A stretch of 64,000 bases of DNA from Phoenix dactylifera (taxonomy: Eukaryota > Streptophyta > Magnoliopsida > Arecales > Arecaceae). A program made the translations under genes and the position numbers. Shown piece by piece: positions 44,117 through 56,326 of the stretch (positions are counted from its first letter, which is position 1; every line of letters starts with the position of its first letter). Below the pieces are notes generated by a model that was given only the letters and a program-made list of their open reading frames with translations, searched no databases and was not told the DNA's origin. The DNA lies in assembly GCF_009389715.1 (NCBI RefSeq), contig NW_024068023.1:62001-126000 (forward strand). The letters are read 5' to 3'.

Positions 44117-46376
44117 CTAGCATGCTGGGGCAATGAGCGCTTCTCGCTGCTCCAGGAGAGAGGGTATCCCAAGACCACCCTTGCTGGATGGAAGGCAAAC
44201 ACTCTTCCAAGCCACCAGGTGCACCCCGTGACCACCTCCATGTGAGCCCCATAGAAAGCTCCGAAGTAACCGCTCAATCTTTAACAACACTATCTTCGGC
44301 ACCACCATATTCGCCATGTGATAGATGGGCATGGAGCCTAGAATAGATTTAATCAACGTCAATCTACCCATCATCGATAGAGATGCTGCCCACCAACCCT
44401 TCAGCCTGCTATAGACCCGTTGTACCAAACCAGTGCACTCAGCAACCCTCAACCTCCTACCAGCGATGGGGATACCTAGGTAGCTCCAGGTCCTAGCCTG
44501 CTCAAGCGTCTCCATAATCCTCAGGATTTCTCGTCTAACCCCAAGCGATATGCTAGGGCTAAAGGAGATGGTAGACTTCTGGAAGTTTACTCTCTGCCCA
44601 GACGCAGCACAATAGTCGGCCAGAATCCTGCTGAGGGCCTGTGCGTCCGCCACGCATGCTCTTGTCAAGAGAAGACAGTCATCGACAAAGAGTAAGTGAG
44701 ATATCGACTGGGCTGTAAGCCGCCAGCTCCTGATCGACACATGTAGCCCGCAGTGCTCGAGATAGGACATCAGAATAAATGATGAACAAGTACGGGGATA
44801 ACGGGCATCCCTGTCGAAGTCCCATAGTGGATTTGAAAAAGAGGGATGGTGTGCCGTTGACCAAAATAGAAAATCTTGATCCCCAAACACACCCTATCAC
44901 TCAGTCAATCCAGATCTCATGAAAACCAAAACTCTCCAAGGCTCGTTTAAGGAAGCTCCACCTAATCCTGTCATAAGCTCGCTCCATGTCCAGCTTGATA
45001 ACCATCAAACTTCACCGCTTCAGAGCCCGTTGAAGATCCCACATCATCTCTTGGGCCAACATGACATTCTTGGAGATACTCCTACCTCCCACAAAGGCAC
45101 CTTGCAACTGGCAAATAATGTCGGAAAGGAAAGGCTTCATCTGCATCACCAGTATTCTTGCCACAACTTTATATAAGGTTGTAACAACCCAAGACCTCAC
45201 CCAAAATGGCTAGCCGGAAGGTATTATTTGGGTTCCTTGATCCTGTATAAGTACCCAAGATCTACCCAGCGAATAACCGATGTGAGACTAAACACACGCC
45301 CGCACGGATCCTCACATACTCCCCCCGTTCAAGCCCTTACGTCCTCGTCAGGCTAAGGGTTCAAATCCATTTGAATCTAATCACAAACACCACGATCAGC
45401 CCATGGTCAGCTCCAATAAATCCGTGTTGTAGTGTCCCCTAGTCCACATAGGTTATGGGCTGGGTCCGCTTTGATACCATTTGTCACAACCCAAGACCTC
45501 ACCCAAAATGGCTAGCCGGAAGGTATTATTTGGGTTCCTTGATTCTATATAAGTACCCAAGAACTACCCAGCGAATAACCGATGTGAGACTAAACACACG
45601 CCCGCACGGATCTTCACAAAGGTTGTGCACAAACTGATGGGCTTAAAGTGGCATAGCTCTGATACATCTGGACACTTCGGTATCAGTGAGACGAAAGTGG
45701 CCTTCTAGTCATCAGGCATCCCTGCCTGACTGAAAAAACACTGGACCGCTTCTACCACAACAATCCAGATGATACCCCAGTATCACAGAAAGAAGAAAGG
45801 TGGGAACCCATCTGGACCAAGGGCCTTATCCTCTCCCAAGGCCCAGACCGCCTCCCGCACCTCCCACTCTGTCATAAGTCACACCAATATCTCGTTCGCC
45901 GTGCCACTGATACGCGTGTCAGCCCTCAGGAGCTGGCTGACATCGTCAACCTCACTACCCTCCGTTCATCTAGACCGAAAGAAATCAAGTAGAGCCTATT
46001 TGACTGCCAGATCCCCCTCCACACGCTGACCCGTCCCATTCTGCAGTGATCGGATTATATTCCTCTGCCTTCTGATGATCGTGGAACGATGGAAAAACCT
46101 AGTGTTCTGATCACCCTCGCGGACTCACTAGATCCTGAATTTTTGTCTCCAGAATATCTCGTGCTGTCGTAAGATCAAGTGATGAGTGGCAAGCAAACCT
46201 TGAAGGCCTGCCATATCGGCCTCGGGGAGCGCACCCACTTGATCTTCTTTTCTTCGGAGGTCGGCTATTGCGGCCTCCATTTTCTCCAACTTTCTAAAAA
46301 TATCGCCCACAACCTCACGATTCCAACAGCGAAGCCGTCTCTTGGTCAGCTCTAATTTATGGGATACCCTCTGCAT
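44117..46376 (-). pseudogene. LINE reverse transcriptase (interrupted by TRIM 5)
   Basis: The frame at 46376-46128 gives the coiled linker between endonuclease and RT (LTKRRLRCWNREVVGDIF). RT blocks follow: ALGPDG and FVSLIPK (about 45850-45690), then CHFKPISLCTTL. After TRIM 5 come YKVVARILVMQMKPFLSD and GAFVGGRSISKNVMLAQEM (45179-45012), then [12 protein letters not shown] (about 44810), and the catalytic FVDD ([11 protein letters not shown], about 44680). It continues to 44117 with YLGIPIAGRRL and GRLTLIKSILGSMP. Frameshifts occur near 44980-44840. It would have primed reverse transcription at the nicked target. Confidence 0.92.
45180..45618 (-). mobile_element. TRIM element 5 (439 bp, TSD AAGGT)
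   Basis: The LTRs are 45180-45316 and 45482-45618. The flanks are AAGGT on both sides (45175-45179 and 45619-45623), a perfect 5-bp duplication. The insertion lies in the LINE RT coding block between CTTL and YKVV, so the TRIM is younger than the LINE. The second LTR starts TGTCACAACCC. Confidence 0.95.
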
Positions 46377-46385
46377 GGCATCGCC

Positions 46386-47130
46386 TCACACCGGTAGGCT
46401 CCACGCTCCTTGGACAATATCCCAGGACTGAGGGTAAGATAACCAAACCTTCTCGAAGCGGAAGGGGCCATGATGACTTGAGTCGGAAGCCGTAGAGATC
46501 AGCAATGGATAATGATCCGAGGCAATCCAGGATAAGTGTCTAACCCGGAAAGAAGGGAACCAAGTAATCCAATCAGCAGATGCCACAGCCCTGTCCAACC
46601 GTTCCAAAACCCTAGCTCTACCGAACTGGTTGTTACACCAGGTAAAATGCGGTCCAAAGAAGCCCAGGTCCACTAGGCTGTTCCGCTATATGAAATCACG
46701 GAACTCCCTCCTATCCATAGTGTTAGTGAACGCCCTTCCCTCTTCTCACTCACGTCCTGGATACAGTTGAAGTCGCCTACCACTAATGTCGGGAATCCCT
46801 GGGCAACTAAATGTGTTATTTCCTCCCAAAGGACTCTCCTAGTTCTGTGATCAGTGCTCGCATACACACCACTTACACGGTGCTGAATTGGGTTTCGAAA
46901 CAACCAAAATAACCTGTTGAGAGCAGTTGTGGCCCATGTCAACCGTCACCGCACCTTGCTTCCACAATGCCAAAATGCCGCCAGACAGCCCTTGGGATTC
47001 TACTGCATAGAGCTCCCAGTCTGCCTCTAAGCGTCGCTGTACTCGACAGTGCCCACTACTAGACAATGCGTTTCATAGAGGAAGTAGATCTCAGGATCGT
47101 GGACCTGAACTAGCCTCCTGAAGGACGACA
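46386..47130 (-). pseudogene. LINE apurinic/apyrimidinic-type endonuclease
   Basis: Fragments in minus-strand order: ESQGLSGGILALW (about 47000), VSGVYASTDHRTRRVLWEEI and the catalytic VVGDFN (about 46850-46770), then FTWCNNQFGRARVLERLDRA and the C-terminal SDHYPLL motif (about 46660-46500). These are the standard motifs of the APE domain that nicks target DNA in L1-type elements. The frame is broken between the fragments. Confidence 0.9.
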
Positions 47131-47544
47131 TGAAGGACGGCTTAGCCGCCCCCTACAATTCCAAGCTAGGATCCTTATGGAGAGAAGTCCGAGAGGTCGG
47201 CCACAGGCTCGTCAACCCCCTGGGCCTCAGGGTCCATCTCCACCTCATGGTAAGTGCTACCACCCTGATCGTCATCCGCACTAGCCCTGGAGATGACCTG
47301 CAACACAGCCGCTCTAACCCGTTGAACGACCGACGGGTGGTCCCCAACCGACCTACCATATTCCCCCTCGCATCCCATGTGGTCTCTAGCCCCAACCGTC
47401 ACAGGTCCCTGCTGCGTCACCCATGGGGCAACCTACCAAAGCTGAGCCCCAGCCGAGCGGGCCTCGCCATCCGATCCAGACCTGCCCGATACTGCCTCCC
47501 CTTGTCCTGCAAGCACCCTCGTAGGACCTAGGGTGGAGAGAGAC

Positions 47545-49022
47545 TCAGGAACTGGGTCCACAACAGGGGCACCCCCAGCGGTAGGGCTTGGGAGCCAAAT
47601 TGGAAGATTGCGGTCGCTCCACCGACTGAGCCTTCTGGGGGCCCGCACCGCCATCCCGGCCCCGGCCCGCAACGCCAAGGCCCAGTTCCAGAAGTGGCCC
47701 AAGGTTCCTGCGCTGCTTATTTGATTGGCCCGTAGGCCGGCCTCGCTTGAACAGAGCTTGGGCTGGCCTGCAGCTCTGACAGGCCGTCCAGCACCCCTGC
47801 CGGCCCAGCCCCACCAACCAGGGGCTCCGAGTCCCCCAACCTGGCAAAAGAGCCGAAGGCCGGGTCGACTCGGATGCCCTCGGTTGGGGTCTTGGACACC
47901 TGGAGGCCCGCCACCGTCGCCAGCTGCTCCTTCGACGGAGATCGACGCTGGGCCACCTTTTCTGCCAACCCTCCAGATCCAGCGGGGACCCAGGAGGGCC
48001 GGCCCAAGCCATTGAGGAGGGCGGCCGAGTTGAAGATGACCCGACTGAGGGCTCGGTCGTCTTCCTCGACTGCGGTGGCCCCTGATCCCGCGGGATCCGG
48101 GTGCGAGTCGCCACCAACCACAGGTCGTAGATCGGACCGGAGTCCCCCTCTCTGGAGCCAAGCTCTGATGCTCCGAGGGCATCCCCGATGTCCACCGGGG
48201 CACCCTCCCCGGTCTGGGTCGATTCCGGGAACTGACACTCGATCGCTGAGTGCCCAATCTGACGACACTGGACATAAAAGTCTGGGATACTTTCGAAGAC
48301 GAAGGGCTGCCAGAGCATCTTCATCTTCCCATACATCCAGACCTCCGGGAGGAGGGGCTCGGTGGCATCGATCGCCACCTTCACCCAGGTGAAGCCCATG
48401 GCTCGCCGCTCCTCGGTCACCCCGTCCACTGCCACCGGCCGTCCTACCCGAGCGGCAATGTCGAGGATGGTGGAGGTCGACTAATACTCCGGTGGAAGCC
48501 CTAGAAGCCGGAGCCAGACCACCACAGTCTTCACCGGGTCCTCCCGTGGTAGGAAGTCTGGAACCCAGGGCTCCATGGCGAGGAGTTGCCCCGCCACCAC
48601 CCACGGCCCCTCTAACAGTGCGCGGTCCCGATCTGCGGTCGACCGGAACCATAGGGCGAAGTGGGCGAAGTGGTCTTCGGCTAGAGTCACCGCCGCCACC
48701 TCTCCTGTTTTCTTCAATCGGGCAGCCACATTCTTGTTCACCCACTCGGCCGGCACCCATCGGCCGAGGCTTCGTCCCACCACTGACAGTCCCTCCCACT
48801 CCCGATGGGCCACTGCGATGGGCTCCTCCGCGAGCTCCAGGACAGCCGAGAAGCGGCGGCCTCGGCTTCCGTGGGCCAGTGGGTCACCCAGGGCCTTGGT
48901 CTTACCCGAGCCTCGGCTTTCTCCCCTTGGTGCCCCGGGACCGTACTTATGCCTTGAGCCGCCACCTCCGCCTTCTTCCCCGCCGACGCCTCAACTGCTG
49001 GACCCGCCGCCTGCTCCATCAA
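47545..49022 (-). pseudogene. LINE ORF1 (DUF4283 and zinc-knuckle-like)
   Basis: The likely start is at 49022 (MMEQAAGPAVEAS), with a frameshift near 48840 into the frame that continues from 48813. Residues from about 48780 to 48490 form the DUF4283-type domain (VGRSLGRWVPAEWVNKNVAA, later DRALLEGPWVVAGQLLAMEP). A single in-frame TAG lies at 48481-48483. Afterwards the frame is open to 47545, with VKVAIDATEPLLPE and a zinc-knuckle-like CRQIGHSAIEC whose first cysteine position appears to be changed. The C-terminal part is Pro/Arg/Ser-rich. ORF1 proteins bind element RNA. Confidence 0.85.
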
Positions 49023-49363
49023 GCCACCAGACCCCTAGGATAAACCACCTAGTAACACCTGGCACACACGAGAGAAGGTTAGAGTACCAAGAAAAACACA
49101 AACCGAAACACCCTTGATGGCCGAGGTGATGCTGTGGCCGCAAGCGAGCACGCGAGCCCACAGGAGCCACACCACCTCCCACGGTTCACCAAAAGCGCCC
49201 ACTAGCTTCCCCGACGACCACCATGCCGGCCGGCCCACCGCCATGCCCTGCACCACCGGCGAGGAAGAAGCCATGCAGCACGAAGACCCGCGTTCCTTCT
49301 CCTCGGTTCAATCCTGCACACAGAATGTTAGAAGAGAAAACCCAAATAGAAACAGAGTGTGAA

Positions 49364-49832
49364 TCAGAGGGAAGCCGGAGCTACGCCCACGCTTCCGCCG
49401 CACACTGCAGGCGAGGCTGGCCTCTGGTCTCTCCCCTTCTCCCCGGAGGGTACGTGTGGCTGACGATAGAAACCGTCGGAGCCAATGCCCTCCTCGGGTC
49501 GCCGTAGAACCTCCTTACCCCACACAGATACTCCACCGCGGATGGAGAAGACGCTCGCCAAGCACCGCCGGCGACGAGCTAGCTGTTAGGGCACGATCAG
49601 AGGGGAGCCGGAGATACGCCCACGCTTCCACCGCATACCGTCGGTGACGCCGGCCACCGGGCTCTCCCCTGCTCCCCGGAGGGTACGCGTGGCTGATGAA
49701 CGAAACAGCCGGCGCAAATGCCCTCCTCGGGTCGCCGTAGAACCCCCTAGCCCCACACGGAAACTCCACTGCGGACGGAGAAGACGCTCACCAAGCACCG
49801 CCGCCGACGAGCTAGCCGTTAGGGCACGATCC
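49364..49832 (-). repeat. Two tandem 233-bp repeats in LINE leader
   Basis: The sequence from GAAGCCGGAGCTACGCCC (49371) recurs from GGAGCCGGAGATACGCCC (49604), a spacing of 233 bp. Conserved inner words include CCCGGAGGGTACG, GCCCTCCTCGGGTCGCCGTA and GACGAGCTAGC(T/C)GTTAGGGC. The position upstream of ORF1 on the coding strand suggests promoter monomers. Confidence 0.88.
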
Positions 49833-51391
49833 GAACCTTCTCTCTCTTCGGAGGTTTCTCGCTCCTTGGAGCTTCTCAGTCTAGAAACTAGCTTTCTACG
49901 ATCAGTTTTAACACGTCCATTTGTGAGACGTCCCTACTTGGTTGATTGCCCAAAAGAGAGCACAAAGCAACAACACCTCTCGTATAGTCGTATGTCCCAA
50001 AAAATTCTTGAAATTATCAAAATTTTAGTATGAACAATCGTCGTTGTTTATCAGTATAATGAAATAAAACTATTTTTATCCCTAAAGCCGATGTGAACAT
50101 GATAGTTGATTATTATTTAATTACTTTTAAATAAAAATGCATATAATCTAATACAAGATGATATTGATAATGGCGTTAGAACTTGGGTCTCACATAGAAA
50201 ACCTGGTTCCGCCCCTTACCAAGTGGTGCTTTAATAGCTCATGTTATCGACCAATCTCGTATTTTTCTGCAAGAAGAATAAGTGCCATATATTCTCAAAA
50301 GCTGAACTCTTAATTATATGATAGTGTTTGCACACTTTAAATACTTCCTCTTTGAGATTGATCAGGGCTTAGACGGATCGGAGTGCCTGGACTTCCTCGA
50401 GACGTCAAGGAGGGCCGCAGGAGAGGAGATCGACGCCACATTAATTGGGGCGACAGCACAAAAGAGGAATGGAGAGAGGAAAAGATGTGGCAGAGGACTG
50501 GTGGTGCTAGTCTTCCATGACCGGAAGGCCATATATCGATTGACCACAGCAATGTCGGCAACCAAACGATGCTCGAAAAGGAGGAAGAACAAAGACAAAA
50601 TTCCAAAACAAAACTGAGAAGCGAGCGAGCGATTAGATTTAGGAATGGGCTGTTCCGGGCCATGCCCCAGCACAAGCTACAAGCCAAAGGTCAGGCCACA
50701 TCCAAAACTGATGCAGGAAACCTACCAACGCAACCTACTATGATTTCAGAGATCAGTAAGCTTTCACAAAAGTAACTTAAAATTTAAATGTTGCTGATTT
50801 TTACTTCGGTTATGTTAGAGTTAAGGTATGAGATTAATCAATTTAAGAAATTAGGTTGCAATCAAGTATTACGGTTTATTCTGATCCTAAAGAAACGTCT
50901 CGTTGCTAGGGTGTGCTAATTTAATATCAAGATTTCTTTTCGGTGTGCGTTGCGAACACTTTCATTTTTAGGACGCTGATCTATGAAGAGAGGGAGTTGG
51001 ACAGGCTTGGATTTGAACGTCGAACTAAGACTGTGCCATCACCTTAATAGAAGTAACTAGCCAAAAAGGAAGTACGGCGGGTCCAAGTAGGAATAAATTC
51101 ACTAAGAAGTATGGGCATTTAAAAGGCGAATAGGATGGGTTTGGTAGTAGATGTCCTAGGTTCTGAATTTTTGACAGCAAAGTAAATTTTTAGGTGTCTG
51201 GCTATCATGCAAGAGAACTTAGAACACAATTAGATTAACAAGCCTAAGAGAAAGAAGAACCTATCACCTGTCGTGGATCAGAAGTTCTGATTCTTACGTT
51301 TGTGGATCTGAAAGCAACGAAGAACGCAACCCCGCAGCGCATAAATTTCAGCAAGGCTGAATGTTGAATCCTGTTGAAGGTGAAAGTCGTA
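49833..51391. other. No gene identified
   Basis: This unique-looking sequence lies between the LINE and the gypsy element. Open frames of about 100 codons overlap on both strands at 50318-50690, but without a recognisable domain. A purine-rich stretch at 50440-50640 explains them. Confidence 0.4.
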
Positions 51392-53731
51392 TGTCACGCC
51401 CCGAACCCATCAATCGGGTCCGGTACGCGACCGGCCGCATGAGCCCTAGAGCAGTGCCCTAAAGATCATGCAAGGCCTAAGATAAACAACAATTCGATAA
51501 TTCCACAGTTAATCACTTAAATCAAATATATAAATCCAACTTGACCAGATAATCAAATTGGTTCATTTACAAAAGCTTTCAATATTCATTGATATCAAGA
51601 TAGACTAAGCAACTAATGACTCTCATACTCGCACTCTGCGCTCATCCCATCCATGTCTATGCATCCTGCAACTCTGAAAAAAAGAAAGAAGAAGGGGTAT
51701 GAGCTTTTCCAGCCCAGTAAGAATCCCAACAGCCACATACCGTAATAATAATAAAATAATCAAAACATCAAATAAATGCCATTTCATCTTTTCAAAAGCT
51801 CAACAAACAACAAGTGTATATAATCAGTACATATATACAAATCCTTTTTCACATTATATGATCCATTCCCGTATTACTCTGATACCCAAGTTTTCAGACT
51901 TTTCACTTCTGGCTTTGGACTAACCAAGATCATGACCCAGTCCAAGACTGCACAAATCCCACGCATAAGCTTGTGGCAGCTATCCCACGCGTAAGCCCGT
52001 GGAGGCTATCCTACGCATAAGCTCGTAGAGGCTATCCCACGCGTAAGCCCGTGGAGGCTATCCTACGCATAAGCTCGTAGAGGCTATCCCACGTATAAGC
52101 TCGTGGCAGCTATCCTACGCATAAGCTCGTAGAGGCTATCTCATGACAAGATTAGTCCAACCCATTTTACATGTCTAGTTTTACATGTTTAATCACATTT
52201 CAATCACGTCACATATTTTCATAAGTTCTCAAAAATATGTTATTCCTTCCCAATTTAATTATTTCAATACTTTCATAATAAACAAAATGCACACCTCATA
52301 GTGTCATACAAGTTCAAAAACAAATAGCAACATACTGATAAAATATATCCAATGATAAATCCAATATATGCATAAATAAAAGTGCTCAGATGTAGGGATT
52401 CTTACAGAAATTTGTGGACTGACTCAAATACGGATCCGGATTACAACCTACGAGCTGGGGTGCTGAGTCCCCTAATCAAAACCTCCTGGCTCCGCTGACT
52501 CCTCCCCTACAACATCAGTTACCAATCACAAACTAAATTATTTAATATTTAAATATTCTAAACCATAATTCACATCTATTATGGGGTCCATCACCAGGTC
52601 CCCAAACATCTCAATCCCTCCAAATCTAGGGCAGTCGAGGTGGCCCAATTTCCACCCTTGTACCACCGGTCTATGTCGTCGCCAGCCGTGGCCGCTGCCA
52701 TGCCGGCGATGATGGCCGGTCCCGGTGAAGAGACCAAAAGAAAGGAATGATCCGTCCCTCTTCATGGTTGGGAATACATCTCCCTCCCCCAAATCCTTTT
52801 TGATCCAAGGGCAACAACCATGGTGGCTGTGCCCTCTCCTTCCCCAACCCGACAACACCACTGACTGAACCATCGTCGGCCGCCTTTGCTGCAGTCGCCG
52901 GCGATGGTGGCTGGCCAAAGAAAGAGAGGAGAGAAGATCCCTCTTCTTCTCCTTCCCTTAGAACCGAAAGGGTCCTCCCCCTTTTCCTGCATTATTGACA
53001 GAAGGCAAGCATCCTCACAGCCACCGTGATGGTGGCTCGGCTCCCACCCCACCCGACAGCAGCCACGGTGGCCCACGACCGCCGCCGCCGCCACCGTCGC
53101 CGTCGGTGGCCATCCGACGAGGGGAAGAGGAGGAGAGGATGGGATCCCGAGGAAGAGGACCTCAGATCCACCCTCCCTCATCACATACACAGCCTAGAAA
53201 ACCCTCTCCGACCTTCATACGAACCCGACCAGCCCCACCGCCATGCATCTCGGCCATCCCGGCGGCCGGCGGCGGCCAAAAACTGGAAAGAAGAGGCCGA
53301 AACAGGGGTACCCTGTTTGGGGCTCTTCTCCGACGATCACCGGCCAAAAACCCCTCCCACACGACCCAAAAATGAAACGTAAGGAAGAAGCCATGCTTAC
53401 CTCGGTCCGATGAGGGTGCTCCGGCGGCCTTTCCGGCGACGAAATCAGAGAGGAAGCTCGGGTTTCCACGCGCGGGTCCAAGGCTTCTTCTCCCGATTTG
53501 TGGGGGATCTTCACCGAGGGAGGGAAAAGCTTCCGGCTTCCTCCGCGGCCGGCAGGTTCTCGGCTCCGGCGCTGGATCTCCTCCGGCGATAGACCCCACG
53601 CCGCCGCCCCTGCTGCAATCCTCCTCCTCTTCCACGATCGTGCCTAGGGCACGATCATAAAAGGGAGACGGGCCCGGTCTTTTCGTGCCGGCCCGTTATC
53701 CCTTTCCCTTTTTTTTTTCTGGGTTTTTACA
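51392..53731 (-). repeat. Gypsy 3' LTR (2340 bp)
   Basis: It is collinear with 56327-58661 with scattered differences. On the minus strand it starts TGTAAAAACCC and ends GGGGCGTGACA. It contains the 26-bp repeat array at about 51957-52140 and a GC-rich region at 52560-53640 with spurious long open frames on both strands. Confidence 0.93.
51957..52140. repeat. 26-bp tandem repeats in gypsy LTR
   Basis: About seven units alternate between CCCACGCGTAAGCCCGTGG and CCTACGCATAAGCTCGTAG, joined by AGGCTAT. Each unit is a small hairpin (CCCACG with CGTGG, CCTACG with CGTAG), and paired changes keep the stems. The same array lies at about 56893-57075 in the other LTR. Confidence 0.88.
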
Positions 53732-53757
53732 TTCTCCCCTCCAAAAAAAAAATTTCG
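53732..53757 (-). other. Polypurine tract of gypsy element
   Basis: On the minus strand the sequence next to the 3' LTR reads TTTGGAGGGGAGAA and is followed by TGTAAAAAC. It is the expected primer for plus-strand DNA and fixes the element's orientation. Confidence 0.88.
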
Positions 53758-53766
53758 TCCGCGAAA

Positions 53767-54337
53767 TTAACGTACCTGTAATACCAAAGAGTTGAGGATG
53801 TTTGGCTTTATTTCTTCCTCGAGCTCCCAAGTGGCCTCTCTTTTTGAGTGATTGCTCCATTGCACCTTTACATAAGGAATGATCCATTGTCGCAACACTA
53901 GATCCTTTCTATTCACAATCCGTACCGGGTACTCTTCATAAGTTAGGTCCTCATGCAGACTTATAGGCTCAAAATTTACATATGGTTCGGGTCCGGAATA
54001 TGTTTTCTCAGCATTGAAACATGGAATACATTATGTACACCTGATAAGCTGGTGGTAGAGCCAAGCGATATGCTACTTCTCCAACTCTGTCCAAGATCTC
54101 GAATGGACCAACATACCTAGGGCTCAATTTGCCACGAACCTCGAACCTCATCACACCTTTAGTAGGAGATACTTTCAAGAAAACATAATTACCAACCTGA
54201 AACTCTAGTTCTCTTCTCATATTGTCAGTATAACTCTTTTGTCTACTCTGAGCTATAAGGAGCCGTTCTCTAATCACCTTTATCTTATCCACAGTTTGCT
54301 GTACTATCTCTGGTCCCAGTACCTTTCTTTCTCCCAC
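53767..54337 (-). pseudogene. Gypsy integrase C-terminus and chromodomain remnant
   Basis: The frame at 54337-54008 encodes the end of integrase (QSRQKSYTDNMRRELEFQVG, then VFLKVSPTKGVMRF and KLSPRYVGPFEILDR), the GPY/F-type region of chromovirus integrases. After a frame change, 53946-53767 encodes a chromodomain (LTYEEYPVRIVNRKDLVL, then KVQWSNHSKREATWELEEE) that stops just before the polypurine tract. The chromodomain directs integration toward modified chromatin in this group. Upstream catalytic domains are missing, so the product would not be active. Confidence 0.93.
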
Positions 54338-56311
54338 ATCATTCCTGAGATCTCAAATAGTCTCCCTCTCGGAGTACCTACTCACAAGATTTTGACATAC
54401 AAAAATCACAGCATCTCAAAACTTGATCCTTTCCATTTACCACACATAGTAAGTTCTTTTGATCTCCTTCAAAAGAATTCCAAACTTCCAACCTTGGATT
54501 AAAATGCCATAATTATATCCCAAAGAAATTAATTTCTCTTGATTCTACACAGAGATCATAATTGGCTTGACAGAAATAGGAGAAATCTTTAGTATCAAAT
54601 GCTCTTAATATTCTATAATCATTTTTCTTTTCTTTCTCCCATATCATTCCAACAAATAAGAGATCCATGTTAAAACATTCCAAGTCTAAGACCAACCAAG
54701 AAATCATCAACCGTAAATGCTAAATTTAACATACCCAAGATTCTCCCAAAAGTTGTCAACAATAGAAGAATCCACTGGTGAAAATTACATAGCTACCTTT
54801 AGATCATCTATAGAATCAACAACATTCTCCTGAAACTAACTCAAGTATTCCATCATAATGCCTTTTAGATCAAATATTAATAATCTTAACCAGTTTCAAA
54901 ATAAGTCGGACCACCACACTTCAGCTGCACACTCTGATTTAATTCATTTAATTCTCTAAAGTCACAAAATGATTTCTGACTAAAGTATCACTTTGCATCG
55001 AAACTAAGAAAATTTAAATTTTAAATTTTCAAGTAGAAATAGAGCAAAATTTCTAGATCTTTTTGTCCTCGGTTTATATAGAGTATACTTACCATAACTA
55101 ACCCCCAATCCTTTAGTCAAGTTTAAGGTCACTACGTGATCTCCACAACCTTCTTAGAATCCAAAAATATCTAGGTTTAATTTAAAGGGGGTAATTCTTG
55201 TATTCCCTTAGCAATTTAATAAGAAAATCTACATTAATTTTCCTTCCAACAGAATTTACTTCAAACTCAATGGGTTAGAACTGTTGAGCCAATATCACTA
55301 TGAGTAGGAATTAACTCTATCAACCTCCAAATCCTTCTTCACCAAAATCCTTAATGTCTATGATCAATGCTACATATAATAACTCACAGAAGCATCTCAA
55401 AATCGAAATCTCTACTCAATATTATATTTTACAATGACAAAGATTTCTGGTTAGATCATAAACCTAGACTTGAGTTCAAGTTAACACATCCAATGGTCTC
55501 CAACAATTATAAGAAAAATTCAGGAGCCCAATCCAAATATACAAATTCAAATAATTAAAATACTCCACCAATTTGCATACTATATGGCCTTAAGAATTTA
55601 ATCCACTAATAGAAATACGCCAATTTACAATATTCAAACATGTCAATTCCAAATATAATCCACATACAGATTTAACCTCGAAAAACATTCTGCACTAATA
55701 CTACGAAAAATCTTTCTTAGCCCACTCCAATAATACGGAAGATGTATGTATAAATCACACTCTAATAATTAGTAGCAAAACCAAAAGTACGATCATATCA
55801 CAACCCATATCAAGTTTGAACTTCCAAGTCATCTAAATAATATCTGAACATGGTATAACCGGTATGCCATTGTTAATCTTCCTACACTTATCTTAGGTCA
55901 AACCTCTCTTATCATAATCAAAAACAATTTATACTTTCCTTCCACACTCATCAAAAACCAAACCCGATGCATACATTTTATCACAATGCCCAGTGATCTT
56001 ACACCTTAAGCACTGAATTTAATGGTCATATCCCAAGTGATCATAACCTTAAGCTATGATATATTTCTGTCACGATCCTTAGTGATCTTAAACATATGCT
56101 CAGATTCCAATTTGTCACAATTTCCAATAATCTTAAACCTCAAACTCTAATGCCACTAAGGTCACAGTCCCTAGTGGTCTTAAACCTTAGATTATAATAT
56201 CATTCTGGTAACAATCTCAAGTGATTATAAACCAAATCTCTGATAGTTTTTCTATCATAATTCTCCACTGATACTCACCTGAACATAAACCCTAGGATAC
56301 CTTAATTTTAA
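54338..56311 (-). other. Decayed or foreign filler in gypsy internal region
   Basis: This is AT-rich sequence without recognisable gag, protease or RT. From about 55985 to 56275 there are several imperfect copies of a unit of roughly 60 bp around CAGTGATCTTA and TAGTGGTCTTAAACC, close to the PBS and so in the element's leader. Confidence 0.6.
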
Positions 56312-56323
56312 GCTCTGATACCA
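56312..56323 (-). other. Primer binding site of gypsy element
   Basis: GCTCTGATACCA on the plus strand is the reverse complement of TGGTATCAGAGC, the initiator-tRNA-Met primer site. It lies three bases from the 5' LTR end. Confidence 0.92.
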
Positions 56324-56326
56324 CTC

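Larger units (their letters stand above)
41060..49832 (-). mobile_element. L1-type LINE with RNase H domain, interrupted by TRIMs
   Basis: In minus-strand order: leader with two 233-bp repeats, ORF1 (DUF4283-type), endonuclease, reverse transcriptase, zf-RVT and RNase H, ending near 41060-41090 in an A-rich tail (AAAAAATAAAAAATAA). This is the layout of plant L1-type LINEs that carry a C-terminal RNase H. Frames are broken by stops and by insertions at 41327-42843 and 45180-45618. No target duplication was found, so both outer limits are approximate. Confidence 0.9.

Noticed and set aside
47717-48799. Open frame of 360 codons on the minus strand
   Set aside because: It overlaps LINE ORF1 in another frame; the DUF4283 and GHSAIEC features lie in the frame of 48813-47545, so this one is a shadow.
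51957-52140. CRISPR-like array
   Set aside because: Units are contiguous tandem repeats without unique spacers, inside a plant LTR, and present in both LTRs.
52538-53635. Several open frames over 100 codons in the gypsy LTR
   Set aside because: They lie in GC-rich LTR sequence, occur on both strands and recur in the second LTR; there is no domain.
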